Shown: positions 1-5,316, counted from the stretch's first letter. The stretch: 5,316 nucleotides of DNA from Chloroflexota bacterium (GCA_003520455.1 DOUV01000458.1:1-5316), one strand, 5' to 3'. The notes: generated by a model from the letters alone, not told the origin. Made by a program: numbers and translations.

Positions 1-124
1 GGTAGATGCTGGCGTCGGTGCTGTAGAGCAGGCGACTGGCGCGGTCGAAGCGCACCTCACCTGTGATCGCCGCGCGCAGGTCAGCGGCGACCGCGGCAAG
101 CTGTTCGTCGTGAATCGCACTCAT
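1..124 (-). CDS. FAD-linked oxidase, N-terminal fragment (runs off the left edge)
   Basis: Only the first 41 codons are present, starting at the ATG whose complement is 122-124 and running off the window. The visible protein begins MSAIHDEQLAAVAADL and continues into a stretch with GEVRFDRASRLLYSTDAS. That segment resembles the extreme N-terminus of GlcD/Dld-type FAD-binding oxidases, including the long forms that carry a C-terminal Fe-S domain. In those proteins it lies just before the FAD-binding PCMH domain. Such enzymes oxidise 2-hydroxyacids such as lactate or glycolate and pass electrons to the respiratory chain, but the substrate cannot be told here. A GAGG six bases before the ATG supports the start. 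It lies downstream of moaDE on the same strand, but the 198-base gap argues against tight coupling. The family call is a recollection of the N-terminal pattern; no catalytic residue is visible. Confidence 0.62.
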   Translation of the reverse strand, partial: MSAIHDEQLAAVAADLRAAITGEVRFDRASRLLYSTDASIY

Positions 125-170
125 CGGAGGCCTCGGGGGATGGGTTCGCTCTAGCTGATGCCCGACAGCT

Positions 171-185
171 CCTGCCGAGAGCAGG
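171..185. repeat. Small hairpin in the spacer downstream of moaDE
   Basis: CCTGC (171-175) and GCAGG (181-185) form a perfect 5-bp stem around a 5-base loop. There is no run of T on either side, so it is not a convincing terminator. It lies in the spacer between the end of moaDE and the start of the oxidase gene and could be chance in GC-rich DNA. Confidence 0.2.
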
Positions 186-229
186 GCACTGAGCGGTACG
201 AAGGGAGATCACAGGGACGGCCCGGGATC

Positions 230-256
230 GATGGAACGGTTTGCGGAAATTCCATC
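230..256. repeat. 7-bp inverted repeat between moaDE and the oxidase gene
   Basis: GATGGAA (230-236) is matched exactly by TTCCATC (250-256) across a 13-base spacer. The site lies about 106 bases upstream of the oxidase start and 67 bases beyond the moaDE stop. That suits a regulator-binding site for the oxidase gene or a weak transcript-end hairpin. No T-run follows it on the minus strand. Its role is unproven. Confidence 0.3.
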
Positions 257-322
257 AGGTCCGCCGCCCGCAGCAGCCCGGCGCCGCCAACAGGATCTGC
301 GAGCGTATCGTTGGCTCGTTTC

Positions 323-994
323 TCACACCATCACTCCCGGCCCCTCTTCAATCCATTCTTCGCCGCCCTCCCAGACCTCCTTCTTCCAGACAGGGAGGCT
401 CTCCTTCGCCCGATCGATGGCGTAGCGGCAGGCGGCGAAGGCGTGGACCCGGTGCGGCGTCGCGATGGCGATGCCGATACTGGCCTCACCGATTGCCAGG
501 CGGCCAACCCGATGGGCCAGGGCGACGCCCTTCACCTCAGGCCACCGCTGGCGAATCTCAGCGGCGATGGTCTCCATCTGGCGCAGGGCGAGCGGCTCGT
601 ACGCTTCGTATTCCAGGTACTCGACCGACCGGCCGCCGGTTTGGTTGCGGGTCGTGCCGAGGAAGATCAGGATGGCACCGGCGCCAGGGTCCTCGACGGC
701 CTGTCGGAGGGCGCCTTCATCGATCGGACTCTCGACGATGGCGAAGTGATCGCCGCCGGCAACGGGCGGGATAAAGGCTACCTCGTCGTCCGGGCGCAGA
801 GGAGTGCTGAGTGTGGTGTACTCGGCGTTGACCGAGCCGACGATGCTGTGGTTGAATGAGCCCAGGCCTTCGTAGCGTGCCACCAGTGCCTCCCAGGCAT
901 CACGCAGAGTCGCACCCTCAGGGAGCTCCAGAGTAACCTGCTTCTGCCCGGTTTTCTCGCGGTACACCGCAAAGAGTCTCACTGTGATATGCAT
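323..994 (-). CDS. moaDE (moaX-like): Molybdopterin synthase, MoaD-MoaE fusion protein
   Basis: This 223-residue protein joins both subunits of molybdopterin synthase, which adds two sulfurs to cyclic pyranopterin monophosphate to make molybdopterin in the cytoplasm. Residues 1-81 are a ubiquitin-fold MoaD (MHITVRLFAVYREKTG at the start) ending in the sulfur-carrying Gly-Gly at 80-81, within PPVAGGDHF. Residues from about 84 to 223 are MoaE. It contains R116 in TTRNQ, HRVGRLAIGE at 161-170, H181-R182, and two lysines, K197 and K204, in AKESLPVWKKE. Their 7-residue spacing matches the active-site Lys119/Lys126 pair of E. coli MoaE. The frame stays open upstream to 1246, but ATG 994 is chosen because it begins exactly at the MoaD domain and has a GAGG Shine-Dalgarno five bases away. 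Separate moaD and moaE genes are the commoner arrangement. Mycobacterium tuberculosis MoaX is a known fused example. No other molybdenum-cofactor gene lies in the window. Confidence 0.97.
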   Translation of the reverse strand: MHITVRLFAVYREKTGQKQVTLELPEGATLRDAWEALVARYEGLGSFNHSIVGSVNAEYTTLSTPLRPDDEVAFIPPVAGGDHFAIVESPIDEGALRQAVEDPGAGAILIFLGTTRNQTGGRSVEYLEYEAYEPLALRQMETIAAEIRQRWPEVKGVALAHRVGRLAIGEASIGIAIATPHRVHAFAACRYAIDRAKESLPVWKKEVWEGGEEWIEEGPGVMV

Positions 995-1033
995 CGGATC
1001 CTCGCTTCTTGGACAGCACGGGAACTGACTCGA

Positions 1034-1062
1034 ATTTTGATGCGAGCGCGGCTGGAGCGCAA
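1034..1062 (-). promoter_or_regulatory. Weak candidate promoter for moaDE
   Basis: Read on the minus strand, TTGCGC (1057-1062) lies 17 bases from CAAAAT (1034-1039), about 40 bases before the moaDE start. The boxes match the sigma-70 consensus at only 3 and 4 of 6 positions. The call rests mainly on spacing, position and the local AT-rich island in otherwise GC-rich sequence. Confidence 0.2.
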
Positions 1063-1092
1063 GTTGCAACGGATCGCGCAGAGAGCCCGCTT

Positions 1093-1205
1093 GCCGGGTG
1101 GGGAGGATTCTCCGCCGGGGGCGAGGCGGCAGGGAGAGACGCCCGACCGGCGACACGGCGCCCTCGCGCTGAAACTCGCCCCCCACCGGCTGTTTGGCCG
1201 GTTTT
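1093..1205 (+). promoter_or_regulatory. Candidate structured leader RNA upstream of the permease gene
   Basis: On the plus strand, 1093-1103 can pair with 1181-1190 (10 bp with one bulged G), enclosing about 77 bases. Inside, TCTCC+GCCG (1109-1117) pairs with CGGC (1127-1130) and GGAGA (1133-1137). The 3' strand of the long stem, ACCGGC at 1185-1190, also pairs perfectly with GCCGGT at 1197-1202 to make a hairpin ending in TTTT (1202-1205). The two foldings exclude each other, as in attenuators and riboswitches. The sequence matches no complete riboswitch class I can recall, though 1128-1152 resembles one arm of the FMN element. GC-rich DNA yields chance pairings easily, so this is a hypothesis. 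Confidence 0.28.
1185..1205 (+). terminator. Weak terminator-like hairpin upstream of the permease gene
   Basis: ACCGGC (1185-1190), a 6-base loop and GCCGGT (1197-1202) are followed by a short T-run (1202-1205). The stem is only 6 bp and the T-run only four, so it would be weak or conditional. It sits 115 bases before the permease GTG start. Confidence 0.3.
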
Positions 1206-1304
1206 GAATTCGGTTGCACAATTCGTTGGCTTGTGGCGAAGACCATCAGGGCCGGAGTTCTTCACAACCTGGTTGGGGAAAGCTCGGACGATAGCGTGTT
1301 CCAG

Positions 1305-1312
1305 AAAGGAAG
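1305..1312 (+). promoter_or_regulatory. Ribosome binding site that decides the permease start
   Basis: AAAGGAAG, with AGGA nine bases before GTG 1320, is the best Shine-Dalgarno in this frame. The longer reading from TTG 1194 would add 42 residues with no recognisable features, so GTG 1320 is preferred. Confidence 0.7.
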
Positions 1313-1319
1313 CCTTCAG

Positions 1320-2441
1320 GTGCCTGTTGTACGCACATCCACGCCGCGTTCATCCATTCTGAGTTGGGGCGGAGTGGCGCGCCTCAGCCTGGCGATTTTG
1401 ATCCCACTGCTGATCTTACGCTGGCTGCCGCTCTTCGGCGAGGTCCTGGTGCTTCTCTTTGGAGCTGCTCTCCTGGCCAGTGCACTGTCTCCCCCGGCGA
1501 CATGGCTCGAGAGGCGGGGAATTCCGCGCTGGTTGGGGCTTCTGCTCCTCTACCTGCTCCTGCTTGTGCTGCTCGGGCTGATCCTGAGCCTGGCGGTACC
1601 GGTCATCGGCACAGAGATTGAGAGACTGACCCAGCTCCTTCCCAGTCTGGTCTCGGCCGGCCACGCGCAGCTCAGATCTGTTCCACTCCTGGGCAACATT
1701 ACGATCTCGCCTGGCGATATTGTGCAGTTCGCCGCGCAGCAGATCAACACGGCGGTGAACAGTGTGACCAGCCTGGCCGCCGGGATCGGGCGGCTGGTGC
1801 TGAATTTCTTGCTCGTCGTCGTTTTGGCGTACTTCATTGCCGTAGATGCGGGCGCCGGCGAGAAAGTCGTGACGCGCTTCGTCCCGCCGACCTACCGGCC
1901 CCACGCCCGCCGCCTCATGGCCGACTCGGCCCAACGACTCAGCCGCTGGCTCTGGGCGCAAGGGCTGGTCATGCTCTACTTCGCCTTTGCCTTGGGGATC
2001 GGCTTGAAACTCTTGGGGGTACCGTTCGCCTTTTCGCTCGGGGCCGTGGGTGGCGTCTTGGAGATTATCCCCTACGCCGGTGGTGCCGTCGCGGCGCTGC
2101 TCGCCCTGCTATCGGGGTTCATGGTCAAACCAATCCTCGCGCTTTGGGTGTTGCTCTACTACTTCGTTGTGGTGGAGGTTGAAGCGCATGTGATTGCCCC
2201 CGCGGTGCTCGGACATGTCATCGGGATTCACCCTGCTGCCATCATCGTTGCCCTGGTCGTTGGAGCCAAGGCATTGGGCATCATTGGAGCGCTGCTGGCG
2301 ATCCCCGTTGCCGTGGTCATCACGGTCGTATTGGACGAGGTGACTGCTACCTGGGAGGCAGAGGCAGAGTCCCCCGCGGAGGAAGGTCCTCCCCCGGCGG
2401 TGCCGGTGACTGCCGACGGCGACAGCTCCGATCGCGAGTGA
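1320..2441 (+). CDS. AI-2E family transporter (PerM/TqsA-like permease)
   Basis: This 373-residue polytopic membrane protein belongs to the AI-2E exporter superfamily. Members include E. coli TqsA (autoinducer-2 export) and PerM, and some relatives are Na+/H+ antiporters. The substrate cannot be predicted here. Hydrophobic segments lie at about residues 16-35, 39-57, 70-93, 156-176, 211-231, 233-266, 271-288 and 304-336. A larger extramembrane stretch at about 95-155 includes GNITISPGDIVQFAAQQI. Family hallmarks in the C-terminal half are EIIPYAGG (248-255), VEAHVIAPAVLGHVIGIHP (286-304) and the closing GALLAIPVAVVITVVLDE. The C-terminus is a Glu/Pro/Asp-rich tail of about 30 residues, probably cytoplasmic. 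The length is normal for the family. GTG 1320 is chosen on the AAAGGAAG upstream. The gene stands alone on the plus strand, divergent from moaDE and convergent with ftsH, so it is probably monocistronic. A quorum-sensing role should not be assumed: no luxS is present and the family is functionally diverse. Confidence 0.93.
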   Translation: MPVVRTSTPRSSILSWGGVARLSLAILIPLLILRWLPLFGEVLVLLFGAALLASALSPPATWLERRGIPRWLGLLLLYLLLLVLLGLILSLAVPVIGTEIERLTQLLPSLVSAGHAQLRSVPLLGNITISPGDIVQFAAQQINTAVNSVTSLAAGIGRLVLNFLLVVVLAYFIAVDAGAGEKVVTRFVPPTYRPHARRLMADSAQRLSRWLWAQGLVMLYFAFALGIGLKLLGVPFAFSLGAVGGVLEIIPYAGGAVAALLALLSGFMVKPILALWVLLYYFVVVEVEAHVIAPAVLGHVIGIHPAAIIVALVVGAKALGIIGALLAIPVAVVITVVLDEVTATWEAEAESPAEEGPPPAVPVTADGDSSDRE

Positions 2442-2521
2442 GACGTGGCGGCCCAGAGGGCGATCTGCGCGTGGGCGTGCTTGTTCGCAGCCAAAGAGAA
2501 GCCTCTCCCATTCGAACAAAG

Positions 2522-2554
2522 ACCGGCCCGCTGGGATCATCTCAGCGGGCCGGT
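2522..2554. terminator. Bidirectional hairpin terminator between the permease gene and ftsH
   Basis: A perfect 12-bp GC-rich stem (2522-2533 with 2543-2554) surrounds a 9-base loop. It lies 80 bases after the permease stop and 32 bases after the ftsH stop. The minus-strand transcript runs from the stem into a T-rich stretch (CTTTGTT), so it best suits ftsH. The plus side has only TTC. It probably insulates the two converging genes. Confidence 0.8.
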
Positions 2555-2586
2555 TCGTGGCGTGGAGATGAGGGGAGCAGGGCGAG

Positions 2587-4617
2587 TCACTCCGTCGCCG
2601 CTGGCTGGCGGACGCCATCTGGCGACGGTTCGACCGACGGGGGCTGCTCCTCGACGGGTCCCCAGACAGCGGCCAGCGCGTCGGCGTCCACTGTCTCGTG
2701 TTCCAATAAGAGATCAGCGAGCTTGTCGAGTAGCGCACGGTGGGTGCGCAGGAGCTCCAAGGCGTGGTCGTGTGCCTCTTCCACCAGACGGCGGGTCGCC
2801 TCATCGGCCAGGGTGGCGAGACCGGGACTGACGTTTTCGTGCTGGGCCATCTCGTAGCCCAGGAAGGGATTCTCACCGTCGCTGGGGAGTGCGAGCACTC
2901 CCAGTTCGTCGCTCATGCCCCAGCGCGTAACCATCCGGCGCGCCAGTTTGGCCGCTTCCTGCAAGTCGTTCTCTGCGCCGGTGGTGATCTCACCAACCGC
3001 CACTTCCTCACCCGCGCGGCCACCGAGCATGACCGCCAGCCGGCCGATGAGATAATTGCGCGGGTAGTTGAGGCGGTCATCCATCGGGAGTTGCTGCGTG
3101 ACGCCCAGGGCTCGGCCGCGCGGGATAATCGTGACCTTGTTGACCGGATCAGTGCCCGGCATCAGGCGCGCCACGAGGGCGTGTCCGGCCTCGTGGTAGG
3201 CGATGACCTTGCGGGCCTCAGGGTTCATCAGTCGCGGACGCTCGAGGCCGAGGAGGATCTTGTCGAGTGCCGCGTCGAAGTCGGCGTTGGTGATCCGCCG
3301 GTGGCCCTGACGGGCGGCATGAAGTGCCGCCTCGTTGGCGAGGTTGGCCAGATCGGCGCCACTAAAGCCCGGGGTGGCCCGGGCCAATGTGTTGAGGTCC
3401 ACCTCTTCGTCCAGGGGTTTGCCGCGGATGTGAATCTCCAAGATGCTCAGGCGCCCGGCGCGATCGGGCAGACCGACGGTGATCTGGCGGTCGAAGCGAC
3501 CGGGGCGGAGCAGGGCCGGGTCGAGCACATCCGGCCGGTTGGTCGCGGCGATCACGATCACGTTGCTGCTGGGTGTGAACCCATCCAATTCGACGAGGAT
3601 CTGATTGAGGGTCTGCTCGCGCTCGTCATTGCCGCCGCCGAGACCGGCGCCCCGCCGGCGCCCCACGGCGTCAATCTCGTCGATGAAGACGATGGCGGGC
3701 GCCTCCTTCTTGGCCGCGTCGAAGAGGTCGCGCACGCGGCTGGCGCCGACACCGACGAACATCTCGACGAATTCGGAGGCGCTGATGTTGAAGAAGGGCG
3801 CCCCGGCCTCGCCGGCGACCGCGCGGGCGAACAACGTCTTGCCGGTGCCCGGCGGGCCTACCAGGAGCACGCCGTGCGGGATCTTGGCGCCGAGGGCGAG
3901 GTACTTCGAGGGATTGCGGAGGAAATCCACCACCTCGGCCAGCTCGAGCTTGGCCTGGTCCTCCCCGGCGATATCGGCGAAGGTGACGGTGGGCTGGCCC
4001 TCGTCGTACCGCTCGGCCCGACTCTTGCCGAACTGGAAGATGCTCCCCTGCGCCTGCCGCATCTGGCGGGTACTCAAGAAGAGCAGGCCGATCAGAAGGA
4101 CGAAGGGCAACCCGTTGATGAGCAACGAGAGCAACCAGGGCACTCGCTCGACCTCGGCGGTGATCACGACGCCCTTCTCGCGCAAGAGGGGGAGGAGCGT
4201 AGGATCATCCTGAGGCGGCAGGGTCGAGGTGAAGGCGGTGTAGGTCGGCACCTGGGCACCAGGCGCGGGCGTGGGAACCGGTTGGTTGGGCAGCCGGCCC
4301 GGATTTGCCGCTGCCGCCTGGGCCGCGCTCCACGGAACGGGCTTGTGGAAGGTGCCGGTCACGGTCTGCCCCACGATCTTCACCTCGGCGACATTGCCAG
4401 CCTCCACCTGATTGATGAAAACGCTGTAGGGGAGTTCGACGCGCGGAACCGAGCGCGGGTAGTAGCTCCAGAGATTCCAGGCCAGCAGGGCGATCAGGAG
4501 CACAACCCAAATCAGATTGTTGCGACAGCCGGCCTGGAGTTGCTCCTGCATGGTCTGAGGGGGAGTCTCCTTGGGATTGGGCTCCGGTCGCCTCGGTGGT
4601 GGCTGGCGAGCACTCAT
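2587..4617 (-). CDS. ftsH: ATP-dependent zinc metalloprotease FtsH
   Basis: This complete 676-residue membrane-anchored AAA+ protease extracts and degrades misfolded membrane proteins and short-lived regulators, working as a hexamer. A Pro-rich cytoplasmic stretch (1-31) precedes TM1 (about 34-51). An extracytoplasmic FtsH_ext domain (52-160) and TM2 (about 161-183) follow. The AAA module has Walker A GPPGTGKT (254-261), pore loop FVG (287-289), Walker B VFIDEID (310-316) and the second region of homology with arginine fingers R371 and R374. The peptidase domain has the zinc motif HEAGH (475-479), and D551 in GAEND is the likely third ligand. All key residues are intact. The ATG at 4617 has AAAGG seven bases upstream. 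The extracytoplasmic part is somewhat long because of an Ala/Pro-rich stretch at about 95-125. The C-terminus ends in a Pro/Glu-rich tail (654-676). The gene has its own leader and terminator, so it is probably transcribed alone. Confidence 0.99.
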   Translation of the reverse strand: MSARQPPPRRPEPNPKETPPQTMQEQLQAGCRNNLIWVVLLIALLAWNLWSYYPRSVPRVELPYSVFINQVEAGNVAEVKIVGQTVTGTFHKPVPWSAAQAAAANPGRLPNQPVPTPAPGAQVPTYTAFTSTLPPQDDPTLLPLLREKGVVITAEVERVPWLLSLLINGLPFVLLIGLLFLSTRQMRQAQGSIFQFGKSRAERYDEGQPTVTFADIAGEDQAKLELAEVVDFLRNPSKYLALGAKIPHGVLLVGPPGTGKTLFARAVAGEAGAPFFNISASEFVEMFVGVGASRVRDLFDAAKKEAPAIVFIDEIDAVGRRRGAGLGGGNDEREQTLNQILVELDGFTPSSNVIVIAATNRPDVLDPALLRPGRFDRQITVGLPDRAGRLSILEIHIRGKPLDEEVDLNTLARATPGFSGADLANLANEAALHAARQGHRRITNADFDAALDKILLGLERPRLMNPEARKVIAYHEAGHALVARLMPGTDPVNKVTIIPRGRALGVTQQLPMDDRLNYPRNYLIGRLAVMLGGRAGEEVAVGEITTGAENDLQEAAKLARRMVTRWGMSDELGVLALPSDGENPFLGYEMAQHENVSPGLATLADEATRRLVEEAHDHALELLRTHRALLDKLADLLLEHETVDADALAAVWGPVEEQPPSVEPSPDGVRQPAATE

Positions 4618-4685
4618 CGTGTTACCTTTCTAGCAGAAACGCCTGGTCCCATCGATACGGATGAGAACATCCGCCTCCGGCATAA

Positions 4686-4710
4686 GCAGGAGCCGGGCCA
4701 CGGCTTCTGC
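4686..4710. repeat. Hairpin in the ftsH leader
   Basis: GCAGGAGCC (4686-4694) pairs with GGCTTCTGC (4702-4710) over 9 bp. One pair is G-T when read on the plus strand and A/C-mismatched in the minus-strand RNA. The loop is 7 bases. It lies 69-93 bases before the ftsH start, a position where an RNA structure could affect translation or elongation. Confidence 0.3.
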
Positions 4711-4726
4711 TCCTTGCGGGCCCACG

Positions 4727-4769
4727 GGCGGAAAGGGGAGGAGCAAACGCAAAGTTGCCCGTTTCCGCC
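4727..4769. repeat. 8-bp inverted repeat in the ftsH leader
   Basis: GGCGGAAA (4727-4734) is the exact complement of TTTCCGCC (4762-4769). Skipping one base extends it by GGG/CCC (4735-4737 with 4758-4760). Within the loop, GCAA (4743-4746) could pair with TTGC (4755-4758). It could be a leader-RNA structure or an operator with well-separated half sites. Confidence 0.3.
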
Positions 4770-4785
4770 GAAAGAACTTTGTACT

Positions 4786-4810
4786 CCCCCTTCTCCCTGG
4801 GAGAAGGGGG
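4786..4810. repeat. Near-perfect 25-base palindrome, probable interspersed repeat
   Basis: CCCCCTTCTCCC (4786-4797) is followed after one base by its exact reverse complement (4799-4810). The hairpin has at least 10 bp, with a minimal loop. No T-run follows on either strand, so it is not a classical intrinsic terminator. The C-run, CTTCTCCC, G-run pattern resembles the short intergenic palindromes (REP/MITE-like) scattered in many GC-rich genomes. It lies between the small membrane-protein gene and ftsH. It could still stabilise or end the upstream transcript. Confidence 0.55.
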
Positions 4811-4873
4811 ACGGACGCCACAGACCAGTGTGGCTGGCGAACCGCCCAGACAAGCTGTAGAACGCCATCGCGC

Positions 4874-5116
4874 TCATCGTCGAGAAGGGAAGTTGGGCTG
4901 GGGAGGGTTCCAGTAGTAGAAGTAATCTTCCTCACGCAGGTCCTCGTTTTTCTGCGTGTGCGAGACTGTTCCTACGGCTGGCGGAGCGGGATGGGGTGTT
5001 GTTTCCAGGTGCCAGCCGAGTGCAATCAGGCTGGCTGTGACGAACAGGATAATGAGTGCCAGGCCGAGCCATTGGATCGGGCGAATCACTTCTACTACCT
5101 CAATGAAAGAGGCCAT
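4874..5116 (-). CDS. Small single-pass membrane protein of unknown function
   Basis: This 80-residue reading starts at ATG 5116 (MASFIEVVEVIRPIQW). It has one clear hydrophobic helix at about residues 16-35 (WLGLALIILFVTASLIALGW). A Pro-rich linker (41-47), a charged patch with KNEDLREED, and an aromatic tail YFYYWNPPQPNF follow, ending in Arg-Arg. I recognise no family. The frame stays open to ATG 5221, but the extra residues look non-coding. GGAG lies 10 bases before ATG 5116. A stronger AAAGGAGG sits 18 bases before it, unusually far, with no in-frame start between. The gene points the same way as ftsH, 256 bases upstream, with a palindrome between. The coherent membrane helix and the start signal make it more likely real than chance. 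Confidence 0.58.
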   Translation of the reverse strand: MASFIEVVEVIRPIQWLGLALIILFVTASLIALGWHLETTPHPAPPAVGTVSHTQKNEDLREEDYFYYWNPPQPNFPSRR

Positions 5117-5127
5117 CCGGCAATTGC

Positions 5128-5142
5128 TCCGTAGCCTCCTTT
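5128..5142 (-). promoter_or_regulatory. Double Shine-Dalgarno region before the small membrane protein
   Basis: On the minus strand, AAAGGAGG (5135-5142) is followed by GGAG (5128-5131) before ATG 5116. The downstream GGAG has a 10-base spacer and is the usable one. The full-strength upstream copy is too distant for normal initiation at this ATG. Confidence 0.4.
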
Positions 5143-5246
5143 GTTGCTCGACGGTTTTCACTGACGCATCGTGGCAACGGATCACGAACTGCTGACCCTG
5201 CATGCAAGGGACACTCTGCAACCCTCACATTGGAATCCGGTGGACG

Positions 5247-5269
5247 AGGCATGGGTAGTGCCCATGCCT
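5247..5269. repeat. Perfect 9-bp inverted repeat near the right edge
   Basis: AGGCATGGG (5247-5255) and CCCATGCCT (5261-5269) form a perfect stem around the loop TAGTG. No T-run follows on either strand. It lies 131 bases upstream of the small membrane-protein start, outside any convincing gene. It could be an intergenic palindromic repeat, the end of a transcript arriving from the right, or part of a mobile-element remnant. Confidence 0.4.
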
Positions 5270-5316
5270 TCCCAGGACACACTCTCTCAATCCCAGGAGT
5301 TACGCGGTTGTGGCGT

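Larger units (their letters stand above)
995..1319. other. Divergent intergenic region between moaDE and the permease gene
   Basis: These 325 bases separate two divergently transcribed genes, so promoters for both should lie here. Several frames stay open across it, but none gives a protein that looks real; those peptides are Arg/Pro-rich and low in complexity. The stretch 1093-1205 is extremely GC-rich and full of inverted repeats, listed separately. The flanks at 1030-1040 and 1200-1225 are relatively AT-rich and are the best places to look for promoters. Confidence 0.6.
4618..4873. promoter_or_regulatory. ftsH leader and upstream region
   Basis: These 256 bases contain no plausible gene. 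The ribosome binding site of ftsH (AAAGG on the minus strand, 4625-4629) lies at the near end. Three inverted repeats at 4686-4710, 4727-4769 and 4786-4810 fill the middle. No convincing -35/-10 pair for ftsH was found by eye. The promoter may lie between these hairpins, or transcription may come from the upstream small gene. Confidence 0.4.

Noticed and set aside
158..859. A 233-codon plus-strand frame overlapping moaDE
   Set aside because: It is the complement of a well-supported moaDE and gives a product without recognisable features.
995..1210. Molybdenum-cofactor (Moco) riboswitch upstream of moaDE on the minus strand
   Set aside because: The position would be apt, but I could not find the conserved GGGC-tetraloop-GCCTCCC core that I associate with that class.
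995..1246. N-terminal extension of MoaDE by 84 residues
   Set aside because: The extra residues are Arg/Pro-rich and precede a complete MoaD domain that has its own ATG and Shine-Dalgarno.
1194..1319. Longer permease reading from TTG 1194
   Set aside because: The 42 extra residues are not membrane-like or conserved-looking, and TTG 1194 falls inside the terminator-like hairpin. GTG 1320 has a better ribosome site.
1416..1961. 181-codon minus-strand frame opposite the permease gene
   Set aside because: It is a Gln/Arg/Glu-rich shadow of a clear polytopic membrane protein on the other strand.
2740..4860. A 706-codon open frame on the plus strand, antisense to almost all of ftsH
   Set aside because: It mirrors ftsH codon by codon, reads as an Arg/Gly/Glu/Asp-rich low-complexity product with no domain, and lacks a good ribosome site. 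Long antisense frames are expected opposite GC-rich genes with strong third-position bias.
5196..5210. TGCATGCA-centred palindrome flanked by CCC/GGG
   Set aside because: The flanks are offset by one base and the core is short. It may be an operator, but nothing else supports it.
5117..5221. Extension of the small membrane protein to ATG 5221
   Set aside because: The 35 added residues contain scattered Cys and Arg with no helix or signal, and the Shine-Dalgarno-like AAAGGAGG would lie inside the coding region.
1..5316. CRISPR array, tRNA, rRNA, prophage or intact insertion sequence
   Set aside because: I saw no regularly spaced direct repeats, no tRNA-like cloverleaf and no transposase or integrase motif in any frame.

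Overview
This is a GC-rich bacterial chromosomal window made of ordinary housekeeping and accessory genes separated by roomy, structured intergenic stretches. The organism is probably a member of Chloroflexota, perhaps a thermomicrobial lineage (Sphaerobacter/Nitrolancea-like). That is inferred from the high GC, the flavour of the FtsH sequence and the fused molybdopterin synthase; there is no rRNA or other firm taxonomic marker here.

Layout, left to right. Positions 1-124 (minus) hold the first 41 codons of a protein that looks like an FAD-linked oxidase. After a 198-base spacer, 323-994 (minus) encodes a single-chain molybdopterin synthase in which MoaD is fused to MoaE. The 325-base divergent region 995-1319 has no gene but carries several GC-rich inverted repeats. 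These include a weak terminator-like hairpin that competes with a longer-range stem on the plus strand. Positions 1320-2441 (plus) encode an AI-2E/PerM/TqsA-family membrane permease from a GTG start. It converges on ftsH (2587-4617, minus), a complete 676-residue membrane-bound AAA+ zinc protease, with a strong shared hairpin terminator at 2522-2554. Upstream of ftsH is a 256-base leader containing two imperfect hairpins and a very strong palindrome (4786-4810). Beyond it, 4874-5116 (minus) encodes a probable 80-residue single-pass membrane protein of unknown function. The last 200 bases hold a perfect 9-bp inverted repeat and no convincing gene.

The genes do not form one pathway. MoaDE makes the dithiolene of molybdenum cofactor. 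FtsH degrades membrane and regulatory proteins. The permease family exports small molecules or ions. The small membrane protein may be co-oriented with ftsH, but the palindrome lies between them. I see no sign of a defence system, CRISPR array, phage or intact transposon. The most notable points are the MoaD-MoaE fusion, with its di-glycine buried inside the chain, and the possible cis-regulatory RNA upstream of the permease.
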